Below, one piece after another: positions 6,434 through 13,752 of a DNA stretch of 17,663 nt. Origin of the DNA: Clostridia bacterium (GTDB taxonomy: Bacteria > Bacillota_A > Clostridia > Oscillospirales > CAG-272); assembly GCA_017466455.1 (NCBI GenBank), contig JAFTUD010000041.1, positions 1 through 17,663 on the forward strand, read 5' to 3'. The notes under the pieces were generated by a model. That model ran no database searches. It was not told the DNA's origin and worked only from the letters and a program-made list of their open reading frames with translations. Within the stretch, counting starts at the first letter, position 1; each line of letters opens with the position of its first letter. The translations under genes and the position numbers were made by a program.

Positions 6434-7040
6434 GGCAAAGCAAATTTAAATTGCTTTTGCTATGTCTGGCGGTGATGGAACGAGCCAGCTTCAGAACGGA
6501 CAAAGGACCCGTCTTTTGTGTTGAAATTTTTTGAAGGATTTTATATGTCATCAAAATTTCATCTTGAATGCAAGCCTTTTTGCCCGTTCTGAAATATGAA
6601 GCACATTAAACCGATGTATTTTCAGATGATTTTGGCAGGATTGCTACGCAGTTGTATTGATATACTGCAAGGAGCAAGCTTACCAAAGGGGCAAGGGTCG
6701 GCAAAAATGCAATAAAAGCCACCCTTAATGTTGTAAATACACGGCTCAGGGCAGATCCGTTCCACTCCTGTCAGGCGCACTTCCACGGTTCTATTCAACC
6801 GATAAAAGCCCCGTACTCGGAGCGTTACCCCTGTGACGGCTACTCGCAGTCATTCTCCCACACGGGTGGCGCTTGGCTTGGGAATTGCCAAGACTCCGAG
6901 GATTCGATTTTTAATGCTTGGGACTTGATAGAGGCGTTTGACCGCGTACTGTGTTTACGCGTGTTGCCGAGTGCCGTTTTAAGGCGTATTTGCCGAAAAA
7001 CGCACACATATCAAGGGTTTTTAATAATCAATCAGCTTTT
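6434..7040 (+). ncRNA. Candidate long structured RNA, possibly the leader of the downstream operon
   Basis: No start-bearing ORF is convincing here, but many stems are. The clearest are 6435-6443 with 6451-6460; CTGGC/GCCAG 6466-6470 with 6484-6488; a 10-bp pair 6490-6499 with 6584-6593 enclosing hairpins 6500-6519, 6522-6561 and 6563-6574; a two-part hairpin 6641-6676; the 7-bp pair 6816-6822 with 6894-6900 enclosing GTTAC/GTGAC and CTTGGC/GCCAAG (6872-6892); and CGCGTA/TACGCG 6943-6961. A good promoter starts exactly at the first stem. It could be a stand-alone RNA or a long leader. Large phage-linked RNAs such as ROOL or GOLLD are a comparison, not an identification. The 3' end is not defined. 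Confidence 0.45.
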
Positions 7041-7054
7041 AGGAGGTTTTTAAG

Positions 7055-7321
7055 ATGTGTGACATCTGCAATTCATTATTCGGGCACATCTCGGGCTGTC
7101 CCGAGGCATGCGCCCCTTCATCAACCTATTGTGACTTTTGCGAAACGGCTGTCGGCGATATGGAAAAAATCGTTACCTTTCCAACAGGGCAGACCCTGTG
7201 TGAGTCTTGCGTGGATTCGCTCGACCTTTCCGACCTGCTTTTTCTTGTGAACTGTGACAATATTTTTGACCTTATTGAGGAATTTGACCTTGGGGATATT
7301 CAGGTGATCGGGCGCTTATGA
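7055..7321 (+). CDS. Small cysteine-rich zinc-binding-like protein
   Basis: The 88-residue product has four close cysteine pairs: CDIC (2,5), CPEAC (15,19), CDFC (26,29) and CESC (49,52), plus His11 and Cys67. This resembles one or two treble-clef or zinc-ribbon sites. The C-terminal third is acidic and hydrophobic (LDLSDLLF, FDLIEEFDLGD), possibly a protein-interaction segment. I do not recognise the family. The start follows AGGAGG with 8-base spacing, and the stop overlaps the next start as ATGA. The partner gene and the divergent repressor suggest a phage-type accessory or anti-repressor-like role, which is inference only. Confidence 0.75.
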   Translation: MCDICNSLFGHISGCPEACAPSSTYCDFCETAVGDMEKIVTFPTGQTLCESCVDSLDLSDLLFLVNCDNIFDLIEEFDLGDIQVIGRL

Positions 7322-7722
7322 GCCTTATCACATATGACGAGCTGAAACGGCTTCACGCCCTGCATAAGGAGATAGAGCATGACAGAGTTACTCTTGCTTC
7401 AATTCGCAATAAGTGCGACTATGTGTCCGTAATTGGGCTTGGTGGAATCAAAAAGAGCATCTACGCCGATGAGCTTGAGCGCATTGAGAGGCGCATTGAC
7501 AAGAGGGTGCGCGCGTCGTTTGAGCTATATCACAAAATCCTCGATTTTATTGACGGGATTGACGATGCGCTTTTACGGCTTGCGATTTCTCTGAGATTTG
7601 TAAACGGGCTTAGCTGGGGACAGGTTGCGCTCCATATAGGCGGTGGAAACACGGGCGACGGAATAAGGAAGCAATGCGACAGGTTTTTGAGCAGTGCGCT
7701 TCCCGACTACAGGAAAAAATAG
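7318..7722 (+). CDS. Phage-type regulator, ArpU/DUF1492-like (sigma-70 region 4-like)
   Basis: The 134-residue protein has an N-terminal helical, probably coiled-coil half (about 5-90: KRLHALHKEIEHDR, DELERIERRIDKRV). The C-terminal half reads LLRLAISLRFVNGLSWGQVA, then HIGGGNTGDGIRKQCDRFL. This layout is typical of small phage proteins of the ArpU/RinA/DUF1492 kind, which control late genes through a sigma-region-4-like HTH. The assignment rests on pattern recognition, not a search. The start overlaps the previous stop (ATGA), so the two are translationally coupled. No late phage genes follow, so its target is unknown. No clear terminator is seen after it, only an 8-bp GTGATTTT/AAAATCAC hairpin (7741-7774) without a U-run. 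Confidence 0.65.
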   Translation: MSLITYDELKRLHALHKEIEHDRVTLASIRNKCDYVSVIGLGGIKKSIYADELERIERRIDKRVRASFELYHKILDFIDGIDDALLRLAISLRFVNGLSWGQVALHIGGGNTGDGIRKQCDRFLSSALPDYRKK

Positions 7723-7856
7723 CGACGCTCTCTCCCCTGCGTGATTTTTGTCAAATTACAGAGCTGAAAATCACCGAGATCAAGCCGTAATCAATGACCA
7801 AATCGGGATTATTCCTTGCTTTGACACGAATTTACAAATATTTTTTGATTATGTAT

Positions 7857-7884
7857 TGATTTTATCTACAATGTGTGCTACAAT
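7857..7884 (+). promoter_or_regulatory. Promoter of the membrane protein gene
   Basis: TTGATT (7857-7862), 16 bases, TACAAT (7879-7884), with TGC before the -10. It lies downstream of the in-frame ATG at 7873, which argues for the later start at 7921. Confidence 0.7.
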
Positions 7885-7920
7885 ATTATAGTATTTTATT
7901 ATTATATTATAGAGGCAGAG

Positions 7921-8880
7921 ATGAGACAAAAATATCGTTTTCTAAAAAAATCACTTGTGATTTCCGTCATTTGTCTTTTGGCAATAGCGCTCATGAGTGG
8001 AATTTGCTTTTCATTTATGTATGATGCGCCCACATATACGCTAAGGTTTCCGCATATTGTAACAGGACTTCTTTATTTCGCTATTATCGGAACTGTTGCA
8101 TACAGCGTTTACTTCACGCTTAAGGTTAAGAGCATCAATATCACCCGCATTAAGAAAACAAGCAGATTCTGGAGATTTGCATCAACGCTTGGCGCAATTA
8201 TGATGATTGTGTTCTTCATCTATGAGTGCATTGTAAGCATTACAAAGGCGAATTTTCAGGCATATTTCATCTTCAGAGTTATAAGATGGCTCCTTACAAT
8301 ACCGACATGTATTTATTTTGTATTTCAGGCTATGCCAAACAGAATAAAGCGTGTTAAGATTGTTCCGCCCGAATATATCAAGGTTACGCTTTCCGTTTGC
8401 AGTATTCTCTGGTGCTTATTCGGTATTCTTACCACATATTTCAGCTCACTTACCGCAACGGATATTGCAAAGATTTCACAGCTTTTTGTATATGCGTCAT
8501 GCGCAATGTTCCTCGTATTTGAGGGCAAGTTTGAAATATTCGGCTCGGGTCACAAGGCGTACTTCATTTCAGCATTCACCTGCTCCGCGCTTACCTTCGG
8601 CTTCCCATTCGGAATTTCCGTTGCGAAGATTGTCGGCAAGATGTCGCCTTACAGAGCATTCTCACAGCCGGAGCTTATCCTTAGCGTTGTATTCGGTATT
8701 TACGCACTTTCAAAGATGTTCGCAATCGTTTTGACAATGCGTGCGGTTGCCGAAAATTCAAGCAGAAGCCCACACTCAAGCAAGTTTGACAAAAAGTCAA
8801 GCAACGATGACGGCAGTGAGGGTGAGGGCAGTGACGCCAAGGGCGAGATAGCAAGCAAGAGCGAAGGCGAGGACAAATAA
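7921..8880 (+). CDS. Multi-spanning membrane protein of unknown function
   Basis: The 319-residue protein has about eight hydrophobic helices (roughly residues 11-31, 45-66, 85-107, 117-135, 155-175, 185-200, 213-235 and 250-270). It ends in a hydrophilic, low-complexity tail of about 40 residues rich in Ser, Lys, Glu, Gly and Asp (SSNDDGSEGEGSDAKGE), probably cytoplasmic. I see no transporter, enzyme or sensor motif and do not recognise the family. The ATG at 7921 has a modest AGAGG site. The longer frame from 7873 would begin inside the promoter. It is monocistronic, with its own promoter and a strong terminator, so it is probably not part of the phage-like unit upstream or the ABC operon downstream. 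Confidence 0.8.
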   Translation: MRQKYRFLKKSLVISVICLLAIALMSGICFSFMYDAPTYTLRFPHIVTGLLYFAIIGTVAYSVYFTLKVKSINITRIKKTSRFWRFASTLGAIMMIVFFIYECIVSITKANFQAYFIFRVIRWLLTIPTCIYFVFQAMPNRIKRVKIVPPEYIKVTLSVCSILWCLFGILTTYFSSLTATDIAKISQLFVYASCAMFLVFEGKFEIFGSGHKAYFISAFTCSALTFGFPFGISVAKIVGKMSPYRAFSQPELILSVVFGIYALSKMFAIVLTMRAVAENSSRSPHSSKFDKKSSNDDGSEGEGSDAKGEIASKSEGEDK

Positions 8881-8891
8881 TTTTCAGCACT

Positions 8892-8930
8892 AAAAAACGA
8901 GAGAATTTTCATTCTCCCGTTTTTGTTTTT
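8892..8930. terminator. Bidirectional terminator between the membrane protein and ABC genes
   Basis: AAAAACGAGAGAAT (8893-8906) pairs with 8911-8924 with one mismatch and a TTTC loop. The plus side continues TTTTTGTTTTT and the minus side gives CGTTTTTTAG, so it serves both converging units. Confidence 0.9.
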
Positions 8931-8994
8931 GTCCTTATTGCAGGTAAGGCGCGCTATTTGTATCAGCATGCAAATTGGAAAAGCATCAGGAGCA

Positions 8995-10779
8995 TTACGC
9001 GCGGTATTTTTTCGCCTGCAATTCAAACATATCGGCATACTTGCCACCCGAGCTTATCAGGCTATCGTGGCTTCCGCTTTCTATAATTTTGCCGTTTTCA
9101 AGCATATAAATTCTGTCAACATGCCTTGTGGTTGACAGGCGGTGTGTGATGAACACGACTGTCTTTCCCTTGGCGTTTTTGTCAATTCCGACATTAAGAT
9201 TATATTCGGCTATCGGGTCAAGGGCGCTTGACGGCTCATCCATTATTATGAACTCGTTCTTTCTTGCAAAGACACGGGCGATGGCTATTTTTTGGTTCTC
9301 TCCGCCACTAAGCTCCGTACCGTCCTTGTAAAACTCACGGGTAAGCTCGGTATTAATTCCGCTTGGCAATGTATCAAGCTTTTCACCGAAGGTGCTATCA
9401 TTAAGCGCGTTTATTACCGTTTGCTCCCTGTCGGGGGTATAGATATCTACAAGAACATTTTCGGCAACGCTTGCGGCAAAGACCTTATAGTCCTGAAATA
9501 CTGCGCCGATTTTACCCCTCAGGCTATCAAGAGAGTATTCCTTTATATTTATTCCGTTTACAAGGATTTCGCCCGAGGTGACATCGTAAAGCCTCATCAT
9601 CAGCTTTGTGATGGTGGTTTTTCCTGCTCCGTTATAGCCGACGAAGGCAATTCTTTCGCCCTCATCTACCTTGAAGCTCACATTCTCAAGCACATTCTTG
9701 TCGCCGTAGGCGAAGCATACATTTTTAAATTCAACGGATTTAAAGGAGTCAAGCTCGCGCGTTCCCGAAATCAGGCTCGGGGCGGTTGAGAGGAATTTTC
9801 TTACCTTATCGGCAAAGATTGAGTCCTTATTTATCTCGGCAAGCCTCCATTGGATTTCGCTTAGCATATTACGCATTTTATTTGCCGAGGCAATAGCGAC
9901 CGCAAAGCCACCTATCAGGATATTTCCCTCAAAGAGGTGGTAGGTCATAAAGAGTATTATGAACAAATCCTCAATCAGGTTTATAAGAGAATACGATATT
10001 TGCACGGCAAGAAGGCTCTTTTGCCTCTTTAAGAGGATTTTTCGCTCCTCGTTTTTATTGGCATCATATTCCTTTTCCATATTCAAGGCTATTTTGGTAA
10101 GGCGAATTTCCTTTGCGTACTCGGCAAGGGAAAAGAACCTTTGCATATACCACTCCTTGCGCCATACGGTGTTTGCCATAAGCTGATATTTATAGTAAAT
10201 AGCATTGCTTATAACATCAAGGAGCATTGTGGCTACCGAGAAGCCGAGGATTACGACAGCTATTATCGGATTTACGGTAAGAATTACGCCAAAGACGGAC
10301 ACGGACGCGACAAGGCATCGTATTATATCGGACAGCATATCAAGCGTATTTACAATACTCTTATCGCAGTTTTGCATCGAGTAGATAAAGTCGTTATAAA
10401 ACTCGGGAGTATCGTAGCAGGCAAGGTCAATTTCACTCGCCTTGACAAAGAAGCGCTTGTGCAGTCGCCTTATAAAATCAAGCTTGTGCATCGGGTTATA
10501 GATTTTCCAGTGCCACGAATAAAAGAGCTGGTATGCGAGCATATAGCCTGCCATTATGACAATCAGCCACAGGATTTTATCAAACGGGTCGCCTCTGTCA
10601 AGCGCGTTCAGAATTTCGCTTGTGAGATATATTGTAACACCGTGATTCAGTCCCGTGATTACGCCCATTATAATTCTCATTATGCAAAGCCCGCGGGCGG
10701 TGGTGAAGGCGGTTTTGATTATGAAGGCATTGTTTTTAAGAGCCTGCGAGAGCTTTACCTTATCCTTTTTATTACTCAT
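8995..10779 (-). CDS. ABC exporter half-transporter (permease fused to ATPase), second gene
   Basis: The 594-residue protein has a six-helix membrane domain (about 20-320) and a nucleotide-binding domain (about 345-590). Motifs are Walker A GYNGAGKTT (381-389), Q-loop Gln429 in VFQDY, signature LSGGE (490-494), Walker B FIIMDE (510-515), D-loop SALD and switch His546 in ITHRLS, so the ATPase looks competent. It overlaps the upstream ABC gene by 8 bases and is preceded by AAGGAGG. The two are clear paralogues with near-identical C-termini (GGKYADMF) and probably form a heterodimer. The substrate is unknown; the neighbouring LytTR/AgrC-like system points to a peptide or antimicrobial. There is no peptidase C39 domain. 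Confidence 0.92.
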   Translation of the reverse strand: MSNKKDKVKLSQALKNNAFIIKTAFTTARGLCIMRIIMGVITGLNHGVTIYLTSEILNALDRGDPFDKILWLIVIMAGYMLAYQLFYSWHWKIYNPMHKLDFIRRLHKRFFVKASEIDLACYDTPEFYNDFIYSMQNCDKSIVNTLDMLSDIIRCLVASVSVFGVILTVNPIIAVVILGFSVATMLLDVISNAIYYKYQLMANTVWRKEWYMQRFFSLAEYAKEIRLTKIALNMEKEYDANKNEERKILLKRQKSLLAVQISYSLINLIEDLFIILFMTYHLFEGNILIGGFAVAIASANKMRNMLSEIQWRLAEINKDSIFADKVRKFLSTAPSLISGTRELDSFKSVEFKNVCFAYGDKNVLENVSFKVDEGERIAFVGYNGAGKTTITKLMMRLYDVTSGEILVNGINIKEYSLDSLRGKIGAVFQDYKVFAASVAENVLVDIYTPDREQTVINALNDSTFGEKLDTLPSGINTELTREFYKDGTELSGGENQKIAIARVFARKNEFIIMDEPSSALDPIAEYNLNVGIDKNAKGKTVVFITHRLSTTRHVDRIYMLENGKIIESGSHDSLISSGGKYADMFELQAKKYRA

Positions 10780-12640
10780 TAGCCTCGCCTCCTTCCCCGT
10801 TTTCTATATCCAAGTAGTTTTGAGCCTGCTTTTTGAACATATCGGCATATTTGCCTCCAAGGGCAATAAGCTGTGCATGAGTTCCGCTTTCTATAACCTC
10901 GCCCTTTTCAAGCATATATATTCTATCCGCACCGACAGCGCTTGAGAGGCGGTGAGAGATAAATATCATCCCCTTGCCCTCGCCTGCACGCATCATGTTA
11001 TTATACATTTCGCTTTCGGCTACGGGGTCAAGAGCGCTTGACGGCTCGTCAAGAATGATAAACGGCGAATCCTTAACGAAGGCGTGGGCTATTGCGATTT
11101 TTTGGCTTTGTCCGACGGACAAAACGGCTCCGTTTTCATCAAACTCCTTGGTAAGCATTGATTCTATGCCGTTTGGAAGCTCCATTACTCGCTCATACGC
11201 ACCGCTTTTTTTGAGTGCATCGACAACTCTTTCCTCATCTCCGTCCTCTCTTGGGCGCATAAGCACATTTTCAGCCACAGGCAGGGCAATGGTCTTGAAA
11301 TCCTGAAATACTACGCTGAACATATCGCGGTATTTATCAAGCCTTATATCCTTAGCATCAACGCCGTCAAGGGTAATGCTACCCTCGCTCGGGTCATAGA
11401 GCCTTAAAAGAAGCTTTATCAGCGTGCTTTTACCTGCGCCGTTATGACCGACAAGGGCGATTTTTTCGTTCTTGCCGACCTCGATATTTACATTTTTGAG
11501 GACATACTCCTCGCTTCCGTCATATTTAAAGGAAAGATTTGTCGCCTTTAATGTACCGCGAGACGGGTCAAGGGCGTTTTCCTTATCCTTCATTTTCGGC
11601 TCATACTCCATAAAGGATTTGAAATCCTCAAAGAACAGGGCATTTTCGTGAATTGAATAATATCTGTCCGTTATTTGAGTGAAGGTTGATGTGAGCTGGG
11701 ATACGGAGTTGATTACGACTGCGCAGTCGCCCACTCCGAGCGTACCCGACACGACCGTGCGAAAGATTGCGTAGGCGATGGCAAGCGGGTTTGTTATTAT
11801 GCTTTGAACTCCGTGCTGTGCTACCTCAAGGAACATTTCCTTAAGTCCGTAGCGCTTTACGATATTCACCCTTTCATCAGATGCCTTATCGTATCTTTGG
11901 AGCAAAAGCTCCTTTGCGTTTGTCAGGCGCATTTCCTTGGCGTAGTCGCTTGAATAGAATATTCTTTGAGCGTATTGCGCACGCCTGTGCCATTCTCTGT
12001 CCTCGGTTGAGTGCTTATGCCACAGCTCGTTCCATTTTCTTTTAAGAAATGCACCGAAAAGGGGCAAAACCGCAAAGATTATGAACACAGGGTCCATTGT
12101 AAACAAAAGCGAGCCGTACAGGCACATTCCGATTATTACCGCGAAGAAGCTCGTGACATTCCATGTTATATTCCACATACGCCACACAATATCGGTTGAT
12201 GCCTTTACATATTTATCGTAAAACTCGGGATTTTCATAGCATGCAAGCTCAACGCTTGCGCTCTTTCTGAACAGCCCTAAAAGCACCTTCTTTTCAACCT
12301 TAATAAAGGATATGTTTGTAACATAGTCGGTAAGAGGCTGAATTATAAGGCTGAGTAGTGAGGGCACTGCCACCAGCGTAAGGGCAGTAAGCGCGACTGT
12401 TTTAAAGGTCAAGCCGTCCTCAAAGGAGTTGATTATGTACCTTAGTGAATATGTTCCTACAATAAAGGAAATCACCGTATACATTATTTGAGAAAGAAGC
12501 CTTGTCACAAACAGGGCGGGGGATGTGCCTGCAATCAGCCTTATTGCGTAGGCAGAGTCCTTGATTACCGCCTTGACGGAAAGCTTGGTCTTTTTCTCTT
12601 TTTTGGGCTTTGGACTGCGTTCCTTTTTCGTTTTTTTCAT
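10772..12640 (-). CDS. ABC exporter half-transporter with atypical signature motif, first gene
   Basis: The 622-residue paralogue begins with a very basic N-terminus (KKTKKERSPKPKKEKKTK), then a membrane domain (about 35-330) and an ATPase domain (about 365-610). Motifs are Walker A GHNGAGKST (398-406), Gln446 in VFQDF, signature LSVGQ (507-511) instead of LSGGQ, Walker B FIILDE (527-532) and switch His563 in ISHRLS. A Gly-to-Val change in the signature is the kind of asymmetry seen when one site of a heterodimer is degenerate; the partner keeps LSGGE. The start at 12640 follows GGAGAAAC. The operon is divergent from the response regulator, with candidate LytTR boxes upstream, so it is probably controlled by that system. 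Confidence 0.92.
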   Translation of the reverse strand: MKKTKKERSPKPKKEKKTKLSVKAVIKDSAYAIRLIAGTSPALFVTRLLSQIMYTVISFIVGTYSLRYIINSFEDGLTFKTVALTALTLVAVPSLLSLIIQPLTDYVTNISFIKVEKKVLLGLFRKSASVELACYENPEFYDKYVKASTDIVWRMWNITWNVTSFFAVIIGMCLYGSLLFTMDPVFIIFAVLPLFGAFLKRKWNELWHKHSTEDREWHRRAQYAQRIFYSSDYAKEMRLTNAKELLLQRYDKASDERVNIVKRYGLKEMFLEVAQHGVQSIITNPLAIAYAIFRTVVSGTLGVGDCAVVINSVSQLTSTFTQITDRYYSIHENALFFEDFKSFMEYEPKMKDKENALDPSRGTLKATNLSFKYDGSEEYVLKNVNIEVGKNEKIALVGHNGAGKSTLIKLLLRLYDPSEGSITLDGVDAKDIRLDKYRDMFSVVFQDFKTIALPVAENVLMRPREDGDEERVVDALKKSGAYERVMELPNGIESMLTKEFDENGAVLSVGQSQKIAIAHAFVKDSPFIILDEPSSALDPVAESEMYNNMMRAGEGKGMIFISHRLSSAVGADRIYMLEKGEVIESGTHAQLIALGGKYADMFKKQAQNYLDIENGEGGEANE

Positions 12641-12681
12641 TTGTTTCTCCTGTTTTTCTCATAGGGTCAATATATGTATGC

Positions 12682-12723
12682 CTTGGGGCGTCTACCTCGT
12701 GAGAGTGGCGTGCGCCTGCCAAG
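12682..12723 (-). promoter_or_regulatory. Hairpin in the ABC operon leader
   Basis: CTTGG (12723-12719) and GGCG (12716-12713) pair with CGCC (12690-12687) and CCAAG (12686-12682), with a 2-base bulge and a 22-base loop. It lies in the 5' UTR about 40 bases before the start codon and has no U-run. Its function is unknown. Confidence 0.45.
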
Positions 12724-12748
12724 TGGGTTAAGCTTATCTCTTAGCTAA

Positions 12749-12754
12749 AGTTTA
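12749..12754 (-). promoter_or_regulatory. Possible ABC operon -10 element
   Basis: TAAACT preceded by TGC on the minus strand, with no good -35 about 17 bases upstream. The ATCCC boxes lie just upstream, as expected for an activator-dependent promoter. The assignment is tentative. Confidence 0.35.
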
Positions 12755-12782
12755 GCACCTTTTTCTGCCAAAATCGGTTTTT

Positions 12783-12809
12783 GGGATATTTCGGCTTTTT
12801 TGTGGGATA
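12783..12809 (-). promoter_or_regulatory. Candidate LytTR regulator boxes for the ABC operon
   Basis: On the minus strand, TATCCCA occurs twice with a 21-base period (12809-12804 and 12788-12783). These match the core of the boxes at 12909-12941 but face the ABC operon. LytTR proteins bind such direct repeats about two helical turns apart. Confidence 0.5.
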
Positions 12810-12908
12810 AAATGCGAGGGAGTATTTGCTTTCGCGGTTTTTTTGCGCTATTTCTCTGCTTTTCTTATATAGTATGGGGACTTTTCAATCGGTTGGGAAA
12901 TTTTTGAA

Positions 12909-12941
12909 TTTTATCCCTAAAATGTGCTTTTTATCCCTAAA
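12909..12941 (+). promoter_or_regulatory. Candidate LytTR regulator boxes for the two-component operon
   Basis: TTTTATCCCTAAA is repeated exactly (12909-12921 and 12929-12941) with a 20-base period, ending 22 bases before the -35. An imperfect palindrome TTGATACA-N3-TGTGTCAA (12942-12960) lies between. The arrangement suggests positive autoregulation by the downstream response regulator. Confidence 0.6.
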
Positions 12942-12963
12942 TTGATACATTTTGTGTCAAATA

Positions 12964-12993
12964 TTGATTTACGGTATGCTTTTGTGCTAAAAT
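12964..12993 (+). promoter_or_regulatory. Two-component operon promoter
   Basis: TTGATT (12964-12969), 18 bases, TAAAAT (12988-12993), with TGC before the -10. The response regulator ATG is 33 bases downstream. Confidence 0.75.
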
Positions 12994-13025
12994 AGATACA
13001 TCAATATAGAAAAGGGGTTTTTGAT

Positions 13026-13751
13026 ATGACCATTGCGGTTTGTGACGACAATTTGAGCTTTGCTCAGCTTTTAAAGGCTCGCATCGGGCGACTTATTGCC
13101 TACTGCGCTCCCGAGGAGCTTGATATTTCCCTCGCTCCTGCCTTTTCGTGCGCCTGTGAGGTGCTTGAATATCTAAAGGAAAACGAGCTTGATATTTTAT
13201 TTCTTGACATTGACATGCCGAGCATGAGTGGCTTTGAGCTTGCTAAAATCCTTCGTGATGTTTATCCCGACACAACTATCATTTTTGTTTCGGCGTATGA
13301 GGAGTTTGTTTACACCTCGTTTGAGTTTTGTCCCTTCTCGTTCTTGCGCAAGGGGCATCTTGATAAGGAGCTTGAGGTCACGCTGAAGCGAGTTATTGAA
13401 AAATACACCCTTAGCAATGAATTGCTTCTTTTCAGCACGACCGAGGGTGATGTTGCCCTCAGGGTAAAGGACATTTTGTTCTTTGAGGGACAAAAGAATT
13501 ATTTTTACATAAAGGCTCTGCACGACAAGGAATACCGTGTAAGAGGAACGATGAAGCTACTTGAAAATCGCACACAGGGTCTTGATTTCTTTAGAATTCA
13601 CTCCGCTTATCTTGTGAATTTGGAGCATATTGAGAAAATAAGCTCCGATGGGTATCTCGTTATGAAAAACGGGAAAATGCTTTCAATTTCAAGAAAGCGA
13701 CTTGCAAATTTCAGAAGCGCATATATGAAATTTATAAGAAGGAGAGCCTGA
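13026..13751 (+). CDS. LytTR-family response regulator (AgrA-like)
   Basis: The receiver domain (1-125) has the acidic pair Asp7-Asp8, the phospho-acceptor Asp61 in FLDIDMPSMSG, Ser89 in FVSAYEE and the conserved Lys109 in FLRKG. The LytTR DNA-binding domain (about 140-240) shows the typical VKDILFFEGQKNYFYI start, FFRIHSAYLVNLEHIEKI and the basic end SISRKRLANFRSAYMKF. Such proteins activate peptide-signalling, bacteriocin or cell-envelope genes by binding spaced direct repeats. It is cotranscribed with the kinase that starts one base after its stop. The ribosome site (AAGGGG) is modest. Likely targets are the 20- and 21-base-period ATCCC boxes on both sides of the intergenic region. Confidence 0.93.
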   Translation: MTIAVCDDNLSFAQLLKARIGRLIAYCAPEELDISLAPAFSCACEVLEYLKENELDILFLDIDMPSMSGFELAKILRDVYPDTTIIFVSAYEEFVYTSFEFCPFSFLRKGHLDKELEVTLKRVIEKYTLSNELLLFSTTEGDVALRVKDILFFEGQKNYFYIKALHDKEYRVRGTMKLLENRTQGLDFFRIHSAYLVNLEHIEKISSDGYLVMKNGKMLSISRKRLANFRSAYMKFIRRRA

Positions 13752-13752
13752 T

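Noticed and set aside
6330..6554. 74-codon minus-strand ORF over the divergent promoters
   Set aside because: It overlaps two good promoters, a palindrome and RNA stems, and has no ribosome site or familiar sequence.
7873..7920. Upstream start of the membrane protein
   Set aside because: The ATG at 7873 lies before and within the -10 region, so it would not be in the transcript.
10141..10782. 213-codon plus-strand ORF antisense to the second ABC gene
   Set aside because: A shadow frame of a clearly conserved transporter, as are the other plus-strand frames at 9292-9789 and 15842-16267.
12812..12907. 31-residue hydrophobic peptide between the divergent operons, a possible signal peptide precursor
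   Set aside because: Its ribosome site is poor, its start overlaps a candidate operator box, and it lacks precursor features such as a double-glycine leader; a short hydrophobic frame in T-rich DNA is expected by chance.
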